Source: Lewinellaceae bacterium (GTDB lineage Bacteria > Bacteroidota > Bacteroidia > Chitinophagales > Saprospiraceae). Taken from it: DNA of 64,000 nt. The DNA is taken from positions 868,001 through 932,000 of the forward strand of contig JACJYI010000002.1 in the NCBI GenBank assembly GCA_020636225.1, written 5' to 3'. The position numbers were made by a program, and so were the translations under genes. Of the stretch, positions 7,722-16,377 are shown piece by piece. The notes below the pieces were generated by a model, which saw only the letters and a list, made by a program, of their open reading frames with translations, was not told the origin of the DNA and searched no databases. Each line of letters begins with the position of its first letter. Positions within the stretch are counted from its first letter, which is position 1.

Positions 7722-9563
7722 TCAGGGCTTGGCGGAATGATTGACATCGCCATATTTCACGGCGATGAAGTTCAACTGATCATTGGAAGCATCCAGAAAC
7801 GGAATGACCCAGCTGGTAGCATAGGGTGGCGGACTGCCTTCCGTAAAGAATACCCAGGATGGAACTTCGGTAAAGCCCTTGATCAGGTCCAACAACAATT
7901 TTCTGAGAATGGAAAGATCCCCGACAGATATACTACCGGAATTGTTGACATCCCCGGCGATGGAGGCATAGGGAGTGGGCAGTGCATCAATGCCCACAAT
8001 GTATTTGTTCAGGAGCACGATATCCCCGATGCTCACACCAAAGGCATCGTCACCATCGCGGGCCGCACTGATCTCGTAAGATGCACCCATGGGCACCAGA
8101 GAGAACTGGTAGTGGCCGTCAGCATCCGTGATGGTGGTGTAGGTCGTGGTACCACTGGTCAGGGTGACCTCCACATTGGGCACCGGATATCCTACCGGGG
8201 TGGTGATGACCCCACCCAGGTCAGTGGTGGATTGAATGTCCTGCAACCCGTCCAGGGTCATGACACTGGTATTATCCGGATCCAGCCAGTCGCGCAAACG
8301 GCTGTCGGATGTCCCGCCCCCATTCCAGGAGCGCTGAAACCGTCCATACCAGAGGGCATTGCTGGTGCAGGAGGCCGTCCCTCCATTGAGTTGGCCAATG
8401 ATCCGCCCCTGAGGATCGAAAAAGGGAGCGCCCGAACTGCCCGGCTCGGAAGTGCCCAGGTCCAGGTATACCCGGTAATGATGCAGTGCGGGTGTCTTGA
8501 TGCCATTGCTCCAGTTGACTGGTGTCGTCCAGATGGTGATCTGCTGGGAATCCACGGAGACCTTCTTGATATCGGCACTGGGATGATGGACCATAAAACT
8601 GTTCGCTGGCGTATACCCGTCATTTCGGTTCCAGCCGGCATAGTGGCTCTCCCATGCATCCGGAATTTCGTCATCCATTTCCAGCAGGAGAAAGTCGCTG
8701 TCCGCCCATTTGGCTCGCAGCTGGCTGCCGGAAATCTTCAGGAACGATGGCTCCTCGGCAGGATTTGCACACGATTCGCTTTGATACCGAAAATGGTAGG
8801 CCCAGAATTGATACAGCGGCGTATAGCCATACTGACAATGAAAGGCGCTGAGGATGTAGGGGGTCCGGTCTTCCCGGACATTGTTGACCAGGGCGCCGGA
8901 ACACCAGCTGATCCCCTCCTGGAACACACACATGATCCGAACGGCGCTCCTGGCGGCTAGCTGGATGTCCGGATCGTTAATACACGCAACATTCACATTG
9001 CAGGGCAGGGATGCCCCGAAACCAAGGCCACGGGCTCCTTCCTGGTCATCCAGGCCAGGCTTGTAGGCATCATCAAAAGCATAATAGATATGATCGATGG
9101 AAAAGTCGACCGGTTCGTCCGGAGAGGTATAGGTCAAAAAGCAGGAGGATCCCTTGACCGGGCCCAGCGTGAAGACCGCATCACCCCGCAAATCCTCCAC
9201 ATCAATCGACTCTACGAGCTGGCCAGCTTGATCGTACACATCCAGACGGGCTTTCGGTACCAGGGGCAATCTGGATGTGGTCAGGATGAGGGCGGAAGCA
9301 TTGGGTGCCTCCAGTCGACAGGTCCAGAGAAAGGAGCCATCCGGAGAGGGGGTCCATACCCCATCTTCCAGTGAGTGAATGGCACGCTCTACCGGAATTG
9401 CAAATCGCGGAACAAGTCCTGAACGGGCATCTTCGGCCATGGCCTGGCTGACGTCCGGTACGGGAAGGAGGACATCGGCAGGTCGCTCGAAAAGTTCAGA
9501 TGGTTGACTCCAACCCAATAACGACTGGGCCAGCAGGATGCCAACCAGGAGAAGACGGTTCAT
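7722..9563 (-). CDS. Secreted trypsin-like serine protease with carboxypeptidase-regulatory and dockerin-like C-terminus
   Basis: 613 residues with a signal peptide (cleavage near Gln20). The core (about residues 185-430) resembles lysyl endopeptidase/trypsin-fold proteases: His242 in LSAFHC, Asp288 or Asp290 in WADSDFLLL, and Ser377 in EPGSSGAPFF. Several Cys pairs suggest disulfides. A carboxypeptidase-regulatory-like sandwich follows (about 445-515), then two dockerin-like Ca-binding segments, SIGDIVLLNKYIVG and AGDVNNSGSISVGDLSILRK. The end shows no typical T9SS sorting domain, so export or anchoring differs from its neighbours. Cleavage after Lys/Arg is inferred from the fold only. Confidence 0.87.
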   Translation of the reverse strand: MNRLLLVGILLAQSLLGWSQPSELFERPADVLLPVPDVSQAMAEDARSGLVPRFAIPVERAIHSLEDGVWTPSPDGSFLWTCRLEAPNASALILTTSRLPLVPKARLDVYDQAGQLVESIDVEDLRGDAVFTLGPVKGSSCFLTYTSPDEPVDFSIDHIYYAFDDAYKPGLDDQEGARGLGFGASLPCNVNVACINDPDIQLAARSAVRIMCVFQEGISWCSGALVNNVREDRTPYILSAFHCQYGYTPLYQFWAYHFRYQSESCANPAEEPSFLKISGSQLRAKWADSDFLLLEMDDEIPDAWESHYAGWNRNDGYTPANSFMVHHPSADIKKVSVDSQQITIWTTPVNWSNGIKTPALHHYRVYLDLGTSEPGSSGAPFFDPQGRIIGQLNGGTASCTSNALWYGRFQRSWNGGGTSDSRLRDWLDPDNTSVMTLDGLQDIQSTTDLGGVITTPVGYPVPNVEVTLTSGTTTYTTITDADGHYQFSLVPMGASYEISAARDGDDAFGVSIGDIVLLNKYIVGIDALPTPYASIAGDVNNSGSISVGDLSILRKLLLDLIKGFTEVPSWVFFTEGSPPPYATSWVIPFLDASNDQLNFIAVKYGDVNHSAKP

Positions 9564-9584
9564 TCAGGAATATAATTTGACCTA

Positions 9585-9616
9585 TAAAGGTAGTTCAATG
9601 CTGAGTTCAATCCAAA
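9585..9616 (-). promoter_or_regulatory. Bacteroidota-type promoter for the protease gene
   Basis: On the minus strand a -33 TTTG (complement of 9613-9616) is followed after 20 nt by TACCTTTA (complement of 9585-9592), close to TTTG-N19-TAnnTTTG. The start codon lies 21 nt downstream. Confidence 0.65.
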
Positions 9617-9732
9617 TCCGGGAACGACCAGATTTTGTCAAAAAGCTTGCATTTCAGGATCATATCCAAATTCCGAACCAGTTTCGGGTCCAAACAGCCG
9701 ATGGGAAGATCCGCTCAACAGAACAGTGAACG

Positions 9733-9764
9733 AAAAAGGCCACTCACCGGATGATGAGTGGCCT
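9733..9764 (-). terminator. Terminator of tRNA-Glu
   Basis: A perfect 10-bp stem (9737-9746 with 9755-9764) and 8-nt loop; on the minus strand a run of five Ts follows directly. It sits 3 nt beyond the 3' end of the tRNA. Confidence 0.85.
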
Positions 9765-9767
9765 GCG

Positions 9768-9839
9768 TAGCCCGTACGGGAATCGAACCCGTGTTACAAG
9801 AATGAAAATCTTGCGTCCTAACCCCTAGACGAACGAGCC
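9768..9839 (-). tRNA. tRNA-Glu (anticodon TTC)
   Basis: 72 nt that fold as a cloverleaf. The acceptor stem pairs GGCTCGT with ACGGGCT (two G-U pairs), the anticodon arm is CAAGA-TTTTCAT-TCTTG with TTC at positions 34-36, and the T arm carries GGTTCGAATCC. The discriminator is A and CCA is not encoded. It reads Glu codons GAA/GAG. It is a single-gene unit closed by its own terminator. Confidence 0.95.
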
Positions 9840-10005
9840 ATGGTGAAAATGGATGGCAAAGATAAAAATGCTGACAGATAAAATCAAAGCTTCTGGAAAA
9901 AAAACATGTTTATTCATCCAATGACACGGTCTCCGATGGATTTTATTCCTTTGATGAACCAGATCAGATGAATTATTGTTACTTTTACACTAAGTAAGTG
10001 CACCT

Positions 10006-11004
10006 ATGAAGAAGATCGCCATCAACGGATTTGGCCGAATCGGCCGACTGGCCTTCCGCCACCTGATCACTCAACCGGACCTGCAGGTCATCGCTATCAA
10101 CGACCTGTCTGATGTCGGCACCCTGGCCCATCTGCTCAAATATGACACCGCCCAGGGCGCTTTCCGCGGCGCTGTTCGGGTTGAGCAGGGCAACCTGGTG
10201 GTCAACGATCAGTCCATCCGGATCATCAGTGAACGCGATCCGCTCAAATTACCCTGGACGGAATTGGGCGTAGATCTCGTTCTGGAGTGTACCGGGATCT
10301 TCCGGTCGCGTGAAAAACTGGCCTGGCACCAACAGGCCGGCGCGCGCAAGGTGATCCTCTCCGCACCCTCCAAGGGCAATGACGTACCGAACTACGTGCT
10401 CGGTGTCAATGACCAGGAACTGGATGCCAGCAAGGACATCATCTCCAATGCATCCTGCACCACGAACTGCCTGGCTCCCATCGTGAAATTGATCGACCAG
10501 CACTTCGGCATCGAAAAAGGCTTTATCACCACCACCCACGCCTATACGGCCGATCAGCGCCTCCAGGATGCACCTCACTCCGATCTGCGCCGGGCAAGGG
10601 CAGCTGCCTCGAACATCGTGCCGACCAGCACCGGCGCCGCCAAGGCGGTCAGCCTGGTCTACCCTGCCGTCGCCGGCAAGCTGGACGCCCTTGCCCTTCG
10701 GGTGCCGGTCATCACCGGATCGCTCATCGACTGCAACCTGGTCCTGGATCGGGACGTGACGGCGGAGGAAATGAATGCCGTGTTCCGTGCAGCAGCCGAA
10801 GGCCCCATGAAGGGAATCCTGGAATATACTGAAGATCCCATCGTCTCCAGCGACATCATCGGAAACACCCATTCCAGCATTGTCGACGGCAGCCTGACCC
10901 AGGCCCAGGGCAACCTGGCCAAGATCGTATCCTGGTATGACAATGAAGCCGGCTATGCCGCCCGCCTGGCCGATCTGGCCATTCGGGTACTGGCCATGAG
11001 CTAG
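10006..11004 (+). CDS. gap: Glyceraldehyde-3-phosphate dehydrogenase, type I
   Basis: 332 residues. It oxidises glyceraldehyde-3-phosphate to 1,3-bisphosphoglycerate with NAD+ and phosphate. The Rossmann motif NGFGRIGRL is at residues 7-15, catalytic Cys151 in SNASCTTNC, and the base His178 in TTTHAYT. Asp33 in INDLSD fits NAD specificity, an inference from the family. A TACTTTTA box lies 18 nt before the start. The gene is followed 43 nt later by pgk, whose enzyme uses its product, so the two probably form a glycolytic operon. Confidence 0.97.
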   Translation: MKKIAINGFGRIGRLAFRHLITQPDLQVIAINDLSDVGTLAHLLKYDTAQGAFRGAVRVEQGNLVVNDQSIRIISERDPLKLPWTELGVDLVLECTGIFRSREKLAWHQQAGARKVILSAPSKGNDVPNYVLGVNDQELDASKDIISNASCTTNCLAPIVKLIDQHFGIEKGFITTTHAYTADQRLQDAPHSDLRRARAAASNIVPTSTGAAKAVSLVYPAVAGKLDALALRVPVITGSLIDCNLVLDRDVTAEEMNAVFRAAAEGPMKGILEYTEDPIVSSDIIGNTHSSIVDGSLTQAQGNLAKIVSWYDNEAGYAARLADLAIRVLAMS

Positions 11005-11021
11005 GCGACCCTGTCCTTTTG

Positions 11022-11029
11022 TATGTTTG
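11022..11029 (+). promoter_or_regulatory. Candidate -7 element before pgk
   Basis: TATGTTTG matches TAnnTTTG exactly and ends 18 nt before the pgk ATG, but no TTTG stands at the -33 spacing. It could give pgk an internal promoter in addition to read-through from gap. Confidence 0.4.
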
Positions 11030-11047
11030 CGACAGATTCCATCCATC

Positions 11048-12274
11048 ATGAAGAATTTGTCCTTTCACGGAAAGAAAGTCCTGGTTCGGGTCGACTTCAA
11101 TGTCCCCCTGGATGCCAACCACCGGATCACGGACGACACCCGTATGCGGGCTGCATTGCCGACCATCCGAATGATCCTCGATCAGGGAGGTGCGGTGATC
11201 CTCATGTCTCACCTCGGCCGGCCCCTGAAGAAGAAGCGTCCGGATGGCACCCTGGATGTCGAAGCCTTTACCCTGCGTCATCTGGTGGAGCACCTGATGG
11301 AGATCACCCGCGCATCGGTCCATTTTGCAGATGATTGTATCGGGACGACCGCAGCGTCTGCCGCCCAGGCCCTGCTCCCCGGAGAGATCCTCTTGCTGGA
11401 GAATACCCGGTTCCATGAGGGAGAGGAAAAGGGCGATCCGGCCATGGCCAAAGCCCTGGCCAGCCTGGGCGACATCTACATCAATGATGCCTTCGGGACC
11501 GCACACCGGGCGCATGCTTCCACGGCCATCATAGCATCCTACTTCCCGCCGGAGAATCGGGCCTTCGGGTTGCTCATGGATGCCGAACTGGCGAATGCCG
11601 CCAGGACCATGGATCATCCGGAACGACCTCTCGTGGCCATCGTGGGTGGAGCCAAGGTTTCCGACAAGATCCTGCTCCTCGAGAATCTGCTGGAAAAGGT
11701 GGATGGATTGATCGTCGGTGGAGGGATGGCCTATACTTTCATCAAGGCCCAGGGAGGATCGATTGGCCAGTCCCTGGTCGAAGATGACCTCCTGGACCTG
11801 GCCCGACAGCTCATCGAGAAAGCCAGGGCGAAACATGTCCGGTTCTTGTTGCCTCCGGATTCCCTGATCGCCGATCGGTTTGCCCCGGATGCCGAGACCC
11901 GGATCGTGCCGACAGCCGAAATCCCTGACGGTTGGATGGGTCTGGATATAGGTCCGGAAGCGATCGCCTCCTTCCGTGCCATGATCCTGGAAGCCCGGAC
12001 CATCCTGTGGAATGGACCGATGGGGGTCTTCGAAATGCCGGCCTTTGCCACAGGTACCCTGCAAGTCGCCCAGGCCCTCGCGGAAGCCACTGCCGGCGGG
12101 GCGTTCTCCCTGGTCGGGGGGGGCGATTCCGTCACCGCAGTCAACCAGATGGGCCTGGCTGACCAGGTCAGCTTTGTCTCCACCGGAGGCGGGGCCATGC
12201 TGGAACTGCTGGAAGGAAAGACCTTGCCCGGCGTTGCGGCGATCCGGGATCAGGACCTTCCGGCAAAGGACTGA
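11048..12274 (+). CDS. pgk: Phosphoglycerate kinase
   Basis: 408 residues. It transfers phosphate from 1,3-bisphosphoglycerate to ADP. The N-terminal VLVRVDFNVPLD and the basic SHLGRP motif bind the substrate, GGAKVSDKI begins the nucleotide domain, and GGGDSVTAV near residue 360 closes over the nucleotide. Length is normal for the family. The ATG at 11048 gives the family start (MKNLSFHGKKVLVRVDFNVP); the seven codons upstream are probably leader. The last 25 bp overlap the convergent glycosyltransferase gene. Confidence 0.97.
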   Translation: MKNLSFHGKKVLVRVDFNVPLDANHRITDDTRMRAALPTIRMILDQGGAVILMSHLGRPLKKKRPDGTLDVEAFTLRHLVEHLMEITRASVHFADDCIGTTAASAAQALLPGEILLLENTRFHEGEEKGDPAMAKALASLGDIYINDAFGTAHRAHASTAIIASYFPPENRAFGLLMDAELANAARTMDHPERPLVAIVGGAKVSDKILLLENLLEKVDGLIVGGGMAYTFIKAQGGSIGQSLVEDDLLDLARQLIEKARAKHVRFLLPPDSLIADRFAPDAETRIVPTAEIPDGWMGLDIGPEAIASFRAMILEARTILWNGPMGVFEMPAFATGTLQVAQALAEATAGGAFSLVGGGDSVTAVNQMGLADQVSFVSTGGGAMLELLEGKTLPGVAAIRDQDLPAKD

Positions 12275-13341
12275 TAGATCTGGAGCATCTGCTCCACACT
12301 GCGGTCGATGTGCAAGGCTGATTGGATGTATTGTCGTCCGGCATTTGCACGCTCCTGCCGAAACGCCTCATCCGCAGCGTACCGGCTCACCGCCGCCGCC
12401 AGGGCCTGCGGATCGCGCAAGGGAATGATCACCCCCTCGGCATCCGAAGGAACGATCTCCCGGTTACCCGGAATATCCGTGACAATCGCGGGCAATCCCA
12501 GGGACATCCCTTCGATCAGGGTCTTGTTCAGCCCTTCCCCGCCGACTGAACAATTGACAATGACCTGACTGGCTGCCATGAAGCGCAACGGGTCTGGCTG
12601 AAACCCGGCGAAGATCACCCGATCGCGAGCCGGCGAATCACGAAGGATCCGCATGTGACGCGGGCTGTCCATGCCCTTCCCGACCAGCAACCAGTAGATC
12701 GGTCGCTCTGACCTGACCAGGCCGGCCGCCTTCAGCAAGGTGGGAATATCCTTGAACGGCCGACTGTTGGCCACACTGATCACCACAAACGCATCCTCGG
12801 GGATCCCCAGATCCTGCAGGGACGCCGCAGGTATGCCCTTATACCAGGCCGGATCGTGGCCCTTTGTCACCAGCAGGGTCGGATCCCGTCGAAACCAGAA
12901 CTGGCGCTGCAAGGACTTCTGGATCTCCCGGGTGATGCAGAGGATCCCATCGATCCGTGGGTGCAGATATTTCAGATACGCGGAGGGATCCCACCAGTAC
13001 ACATTTCCGGCATAACCCCGATAGGCCAGCACGACGACCGGCAATCCACGGGCCGCCCTCAGTCCATGCTGCATGGCCCTGCTGTTGAACAGGTGGAGGG
13101 CATCATAGCGCTCCCGGATCAGCAAGTCCCTCAATGCCCGGGTCTCGCCGCGACTGAACTTGGTCCGGGGATGGCTGGTCATGACCCGGATCCCGGCCTC
13201 TTCAAACCGGGCCTGGTAGTCTGCACCCGGATAGGTCATCACATCGACTTGTAGGCCTTCTCTGGCCAGACGGATAAACAATTCAGCCTCTGGCCGCACA
13301 CCATTCGTCGGTCGATAATCACTGACAACAAGTACCTTCAT
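12250..13341 (-). CDS. Family 4 glycosyltransferase
   Basis: 363 residues with the two-Rossmann GT-B layout. The acceptor domain starts MKVLVVSDYRPTNGVRPEAE; the donor half contains the VISVANSRPFKDIPTLLKA strand and the E-x7-E nucleotide-sugar motif (GEGLNKTLIEGMSLGLPAIV, residues about 275-294). It should move a sugar from a nucleotide donor to a lipid- or surface-linked glycan in the cytoplasm; donor and acceptor cannot be read from sequence. It stands alone, not in the main polysaccharide region. Its 3' end overlaps pgk by 25 bp. Confidence 0.87.
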   Translation of the reverse strand: MKVLVVSDYRPTNGVRPEAELFIRLAREGLQVDVMTYPGADYQARFEEAGIRVMTSHPRTKFSRGETRALRDLLIRERYDALHLFNSRAMQHGLRAARGLPVVVLAYRGYAGNVYWWDPSAYLKYLHPRIDGILCITREIQKSLQRQFWFRRDPTLLVTKGHDPAWYKGIPAASLQDLGIPEDAFVVISVANSRPFKDIPTLLKAAGLVRSERPIYWLLVGKGMDSPRHMRILRDSPARDRVIFAGFQPDPLRFMAASQVIVNCSVGGEGLNKTLIEGMSLGLPAIVTDIPGNREIVPSDAEGVIIPLRDPQALAAAVSRYAADEAFRQERANAGRQYIQSALHIDRSVEQMLQIYQSFAGRS

Positions 13342-13422
13342 ATCCTCATCATGACGACCTGCAAACTACGGCGAAGTTGTGAATACCTGCCCTGAACCGA
13401 TATCACCGGAAAATGACCGACC

Positions 13423-14439
13423 ATGAAAGGATCCTGGTTCCTTCTTCCTGCCACCCTCCTGATGATCCATTCAGGGTGTGAACAACAACAACCTGCCCGA
13501 CAGGAGCGCCCGGCCTATACCCTGGTGATCCACGGTGGAGCAGGAGCCATTCGACAATCGGATATGTCGCCCGCCCTGGATAGTGCCTACAGGATCAAAC
13601 TTCAAGAGGCCCTGGATAGCGGTGAGGTCATTCTGGCCGGTGGTGGATCCGCGCTCGATGCCGTTTCGGCAGCCATCCGGGTCATGGAGGACTCCCCCCT
13701 GTTCAATGCGGGTAAGGGAGCGGTGTTCACGCATGACGGTACCAATGAACTGGATGCATCGATCATGGATGGGCGCGATCTGCAAGCCGGGGCCGTCGGG
13801 GGGATCAGCCTGGCCCGACACCCCATCGATGCCGCACGGGCGGTGATGGAAAAAAGTGAACATGTGTTTCTGACCGGTCAGGGTGCTGACCGATTCATCG
13901 TGGAGATCGGTCTGGACACGGTTTCGCCTGATTATTTCTTCACACAACGCCGATGGGACAGCCTGCTGAAAGCCAGGCAACAGGAAGAAGGCGAGTCAGG
14001 GATCAGGTCCTCTCCCGACACGAAGTTCGGTACAGTCGGGGCTGTAGCCCTGGATCAACACGGCCATCTGGCAGCCGGGACTTCAACGGGTGGCATGACC
14101 AACAAGCGCTGGAATCGCCTCGGTGATTCACCGGTGATCGGTGCCGGCACCTGGGCGGATGACCGGTCCTGTGCCGTGTCCTGCACAGGTCATGGCGAAT
14201 ATTTCATCCGCTATGCCGTTGCCCACGAGTTGGCCGCCCGGGTCCGGTATACCTCTGCCCGACTGGAGGACGCCGCCAGGGCCATCCTGGAGGATGATCT
14301 CCTTCCTGTCGGAGGGTTGGGAGGCCTGATCGCCCTGGATACCCTGGGCCGGATCGCCATGCCTTTCACCACAGACGGCATGTACCGGGGATTTGTCCGA
14401 CCCGGTGAACGGGTGGTTGCCATCTACAGGGAAGAGTAG
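13423..14439 (+). CDS. Isoaspartyl peptidase/L-asparaginase lipoprotein (Ntn hydrolase)
   Basis: 338 residues. A lipoprotein signal ends in HSGC with Cys19, so the protein is probably anchored in a membrane facing the periplasm. The type 2 asparaginase/IaaA signatures are present: VIHGGAGAI near residue 36, NELDASIMDG near 108, AGAVGGI near 122, and KFGTVGAVALD with the autocleavage nucleophile Thr204. The enzyme self-cleaves before Thr204 and hydrolyses isoaspartyl dipeptides or asparagine. The alpha subunit tail before Thr204 is as long as usual. Ends 1 bp from the convergent M28 peptidase gene. Confidence 0.93.
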   Translation: MKGSWFLLPATLLMIHSGCEQQQPARQERPAYTLVIHGGAGAIRQSDMSPALDSAYRIKLQEALDSGEVILAGGGSALDAVSAAIRVMEDSPLFNAGKGAVFTHDGTNELDASIMDGRDLQAGAVGGISLARHPIDAARAVMEKSEHVFLTGQGADRFIVEIGLDTVSPDYFFTQRRWDSLLKARQQEEGESGIRSSPDTKFGTVGAVALDQHGHLAAGTSTGGMTNKRWNRLGDSPVIGAGTWADDRSCAVSCTGHGEYFIRYAVAHELAARVRYTSARLEDAARAILEDDLLPVGGLGGLIALDTLGRIAMPFTTDGMYRGFVRPGERVVAIYREE

Positions 14440-14440
14440 A

Positions 14441-16168
14441 TCAATTGGCGAACACCATGGCCTTGGTACCGACCGGCATCCCGTCCAATACCAGGGAGTA
14501 GAACAACATGCCTGAAACCCCGTAACCATGGGTGTACAACACCTCATTGATCCCGGTGGTCAACACCACGGGCAGATCCGCCAGCAGGGTGCCACTGGCA
14601 TCGCGAATGACCACGGATGCCCGGGAGTAATCCGGGATCTGATGCACCAGGAACTGGATCCAGGTTGCCTCGTCAAACGGATTCGGACGATTCTGCAGCA
14701 GCTCCACCCCATGGGGATGCGTTTCTTCAATGGCGGTCGTGGAGGCCAGGTAATCCGGGGTAAAGAGGCTTTCCACGCCGTATTCATCCACGGAGGCAGC
14801 TGACCAGACCGGCACGCCAAAGCCGGTGGCAAACGTGTCGATCAACTTGGTGGTCGTGAACAAGACATCGAAGTCCAACTGATTCAGCCTGCGGCCAATG
14901 CGATAGACCCCGTACCCTTCCGGATCATCGATCTCGATGATGGCCTTTCCCAATCCGAACTTGCTCACGGTGATGGAAGGAGTCTTCGGGCTCAGGGCGG
15001 CCATCGCTGCAGCGGTCGCATTGATGGCGGCATTTCTCGACAGGTACCGAAAATCGACAAAGAAACTGTCGATCACCTGATCGCCATCGGTGTCAACTCC
15101 CAGGATATCCTCCGAGGTATGCTGACGGTCCATGTAATCCGGTCCGTTCGATGCATCCCCATGTTCATTGGCCGAGGTAAACCGAATTGCCGGATATCCG
15201 GCCACGCGGAACGGAATATGGTCTCCTCCCCTGCCCGTGCGGTCTTCAGGTGACATCAGCGTAATCGTCATGGGCACCGCTTCGCCAGCCTTCAGTTCTT
15301 CTTCGTATTGGAGCTTCACATACCGGGCCAGGGCCTTGTGGGGAGAGTTGAAATTATCGGCGGAAAAGAGGCGAACCTGGGTGGAATCGACATCATTCTC
15401 GGTCATGCAGCCCGGAGGAGAGGCGGTTTTTCCGCAGATCACCCCGCCGATCACGTCGTTGTTCAGGACCGCTTTGACCGAGATCCCTTGCTCTGTGCAG
15501 TACTGGGCAAAGGCTTCCGCGCCGATCAGACCCTGCTCCTCGCCTGTGGTTGCCATGAAGACCAGGGTGTGCTTGAAGGTAAAGCCGCTCATGACCCGGG
15601 CCAGTTCCATGACCAGGGCCGTACCGCTGGCATTATCCTCTACCCCTTCTGCCGGACAGTCCACATCGCAACTGACATCACAACGGCTGTCCATATGCCC
15701 TTCAATGATGATGATCTCATGGGGATCCGCCTGCGTACCGGGTAACACGGCCAGAACGTTCCGATGCTGATCCATACCACATACGGCGCGGTCAAACTGG
15801 AAATATGCCGGGATCAGGCGACCATTACCCTGCTCATGGATCTCCTGAAACTTGGCATGGATCCATCGCCTGGCAGCGCCGATCCCCGTGACATCCGAGA
15901 GGGTATCCGAACCGGTGTTTCGCGTGCCAAATTCACTCAGTCGAATAATGTTCTCCCTCAGTGAATCCGGACTGATCAGGGGCCGCATCGCAGCGATCAG
16001 CTCCTGGGGCGTACCCGACCAGGTAGCCGGATAATCCGCCGGATCATAATTCCCCTTGACAATGGCATCTGCCTCGGGATCGGTGATGAGGAGGTTGGTG
16101 TTCTGGGCCAGAGCGGCCTGGTGTACCAGCAATACACAAAGAACACAATGGAAAAGGTATTTCGTCAT
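14441..16168 (-). CDS. M28 family zinc aminopeptidase with T9SS sorting domain
   Basis: 575 residues with a signal peptide (cleaved near Ala21). The M28 metal ligands are in place: His158 and Asp160 in EGHMDSR, Asp178 in VEDNASGT, Glu210/211 in TTGEEQG, and a later Asp/His in GRGGDHIPF. The 162-176 stretch is unusually Cys-rich (CDVSCDVDC), likely disulfide-bonded. The C-terminal 80 residues (LLQNRPNPFDEATWI ...) are a T9SS type A sorting domain. It should remove N-terminal residues from peptides outside the cell. A TAnnTTTG box lies about 28 nt before the start. Confidence 0.92.
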   Translation of the reverse strand: MTKYLFHCVLCVLLVHQAALAQNTNLLITDPEADAIVKGNYDPADYPATWSGTPQELIAAMRPLISPDSLRENIIRLSEFGTRNTGSDTLSDVTGIGAARRWIHAKFQEIHEQGNGRLIPAYFQFDRAVCGMDQHRNVLAVLPGTQADPHEIIIIEGHMDSRCDVSCDVDCPAEGVEDNASGTALVMELARVMSGFTFKHTLVFMATTGEEQGLIGAEAFAQYCTEQGISVKAVLNNDVIGGVICGKTASPPGCMTENDVDSTQVRLFSADNFNSPHKALARYVKLQYEEELKAGEAVPMTITLMSPEDRTGRGGDHIPFRVAGYPAIRFTSANEHGDASNGPDYMDRQHTSEDILGVDTDGDQVIDSFFVDFRYLSRNAAINATAAAMAALSPKTPSITVSKFGLGKAIIEIDDPEGYGVYRIGRRLNQLDFDVLFTTTKLIDTFATGFGVPVWSAASVDEYGVESLFTPDYLASTTAIEETHPHGVELLQNRPNPFDEATWIQFLVHQIPDYSRASVVIRDASGTLLADLPVVLTTGINEVLYTHGYGVSGMLFYSLVLDGMPVGTKAMVFAN

Positions 16169-16196
16169 GGCCTGTCCGTTTCAACGGTTATATCCT

Positions 16197-16204
16197 CAAA
16201 TTTA
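16197..16204 (-). promoter_or_regulatory. Candidate -7 element for the M28 peptidase gene
   Basis: The complement reads TAAATTTG, an exact TAnnTTTG, ending 28 nt before the start codon. No clear -33 box is seen. Confidence 0.4.
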
Positions 16205-16377
16205 ACCAGTGAAAATGAAAAATCTCATTGATCGAAAAAATGGTCATCTGTCGCAATCGAGCCTGATGTGCATGCATCATCCTGGCAACTATTGAATTGA
16301 CTCCCATAATATTCCGTCTTCTACACTTCATTTGAACCCGATTCGTATTACTTTCGGCTGAATACACTTCCTGCACC

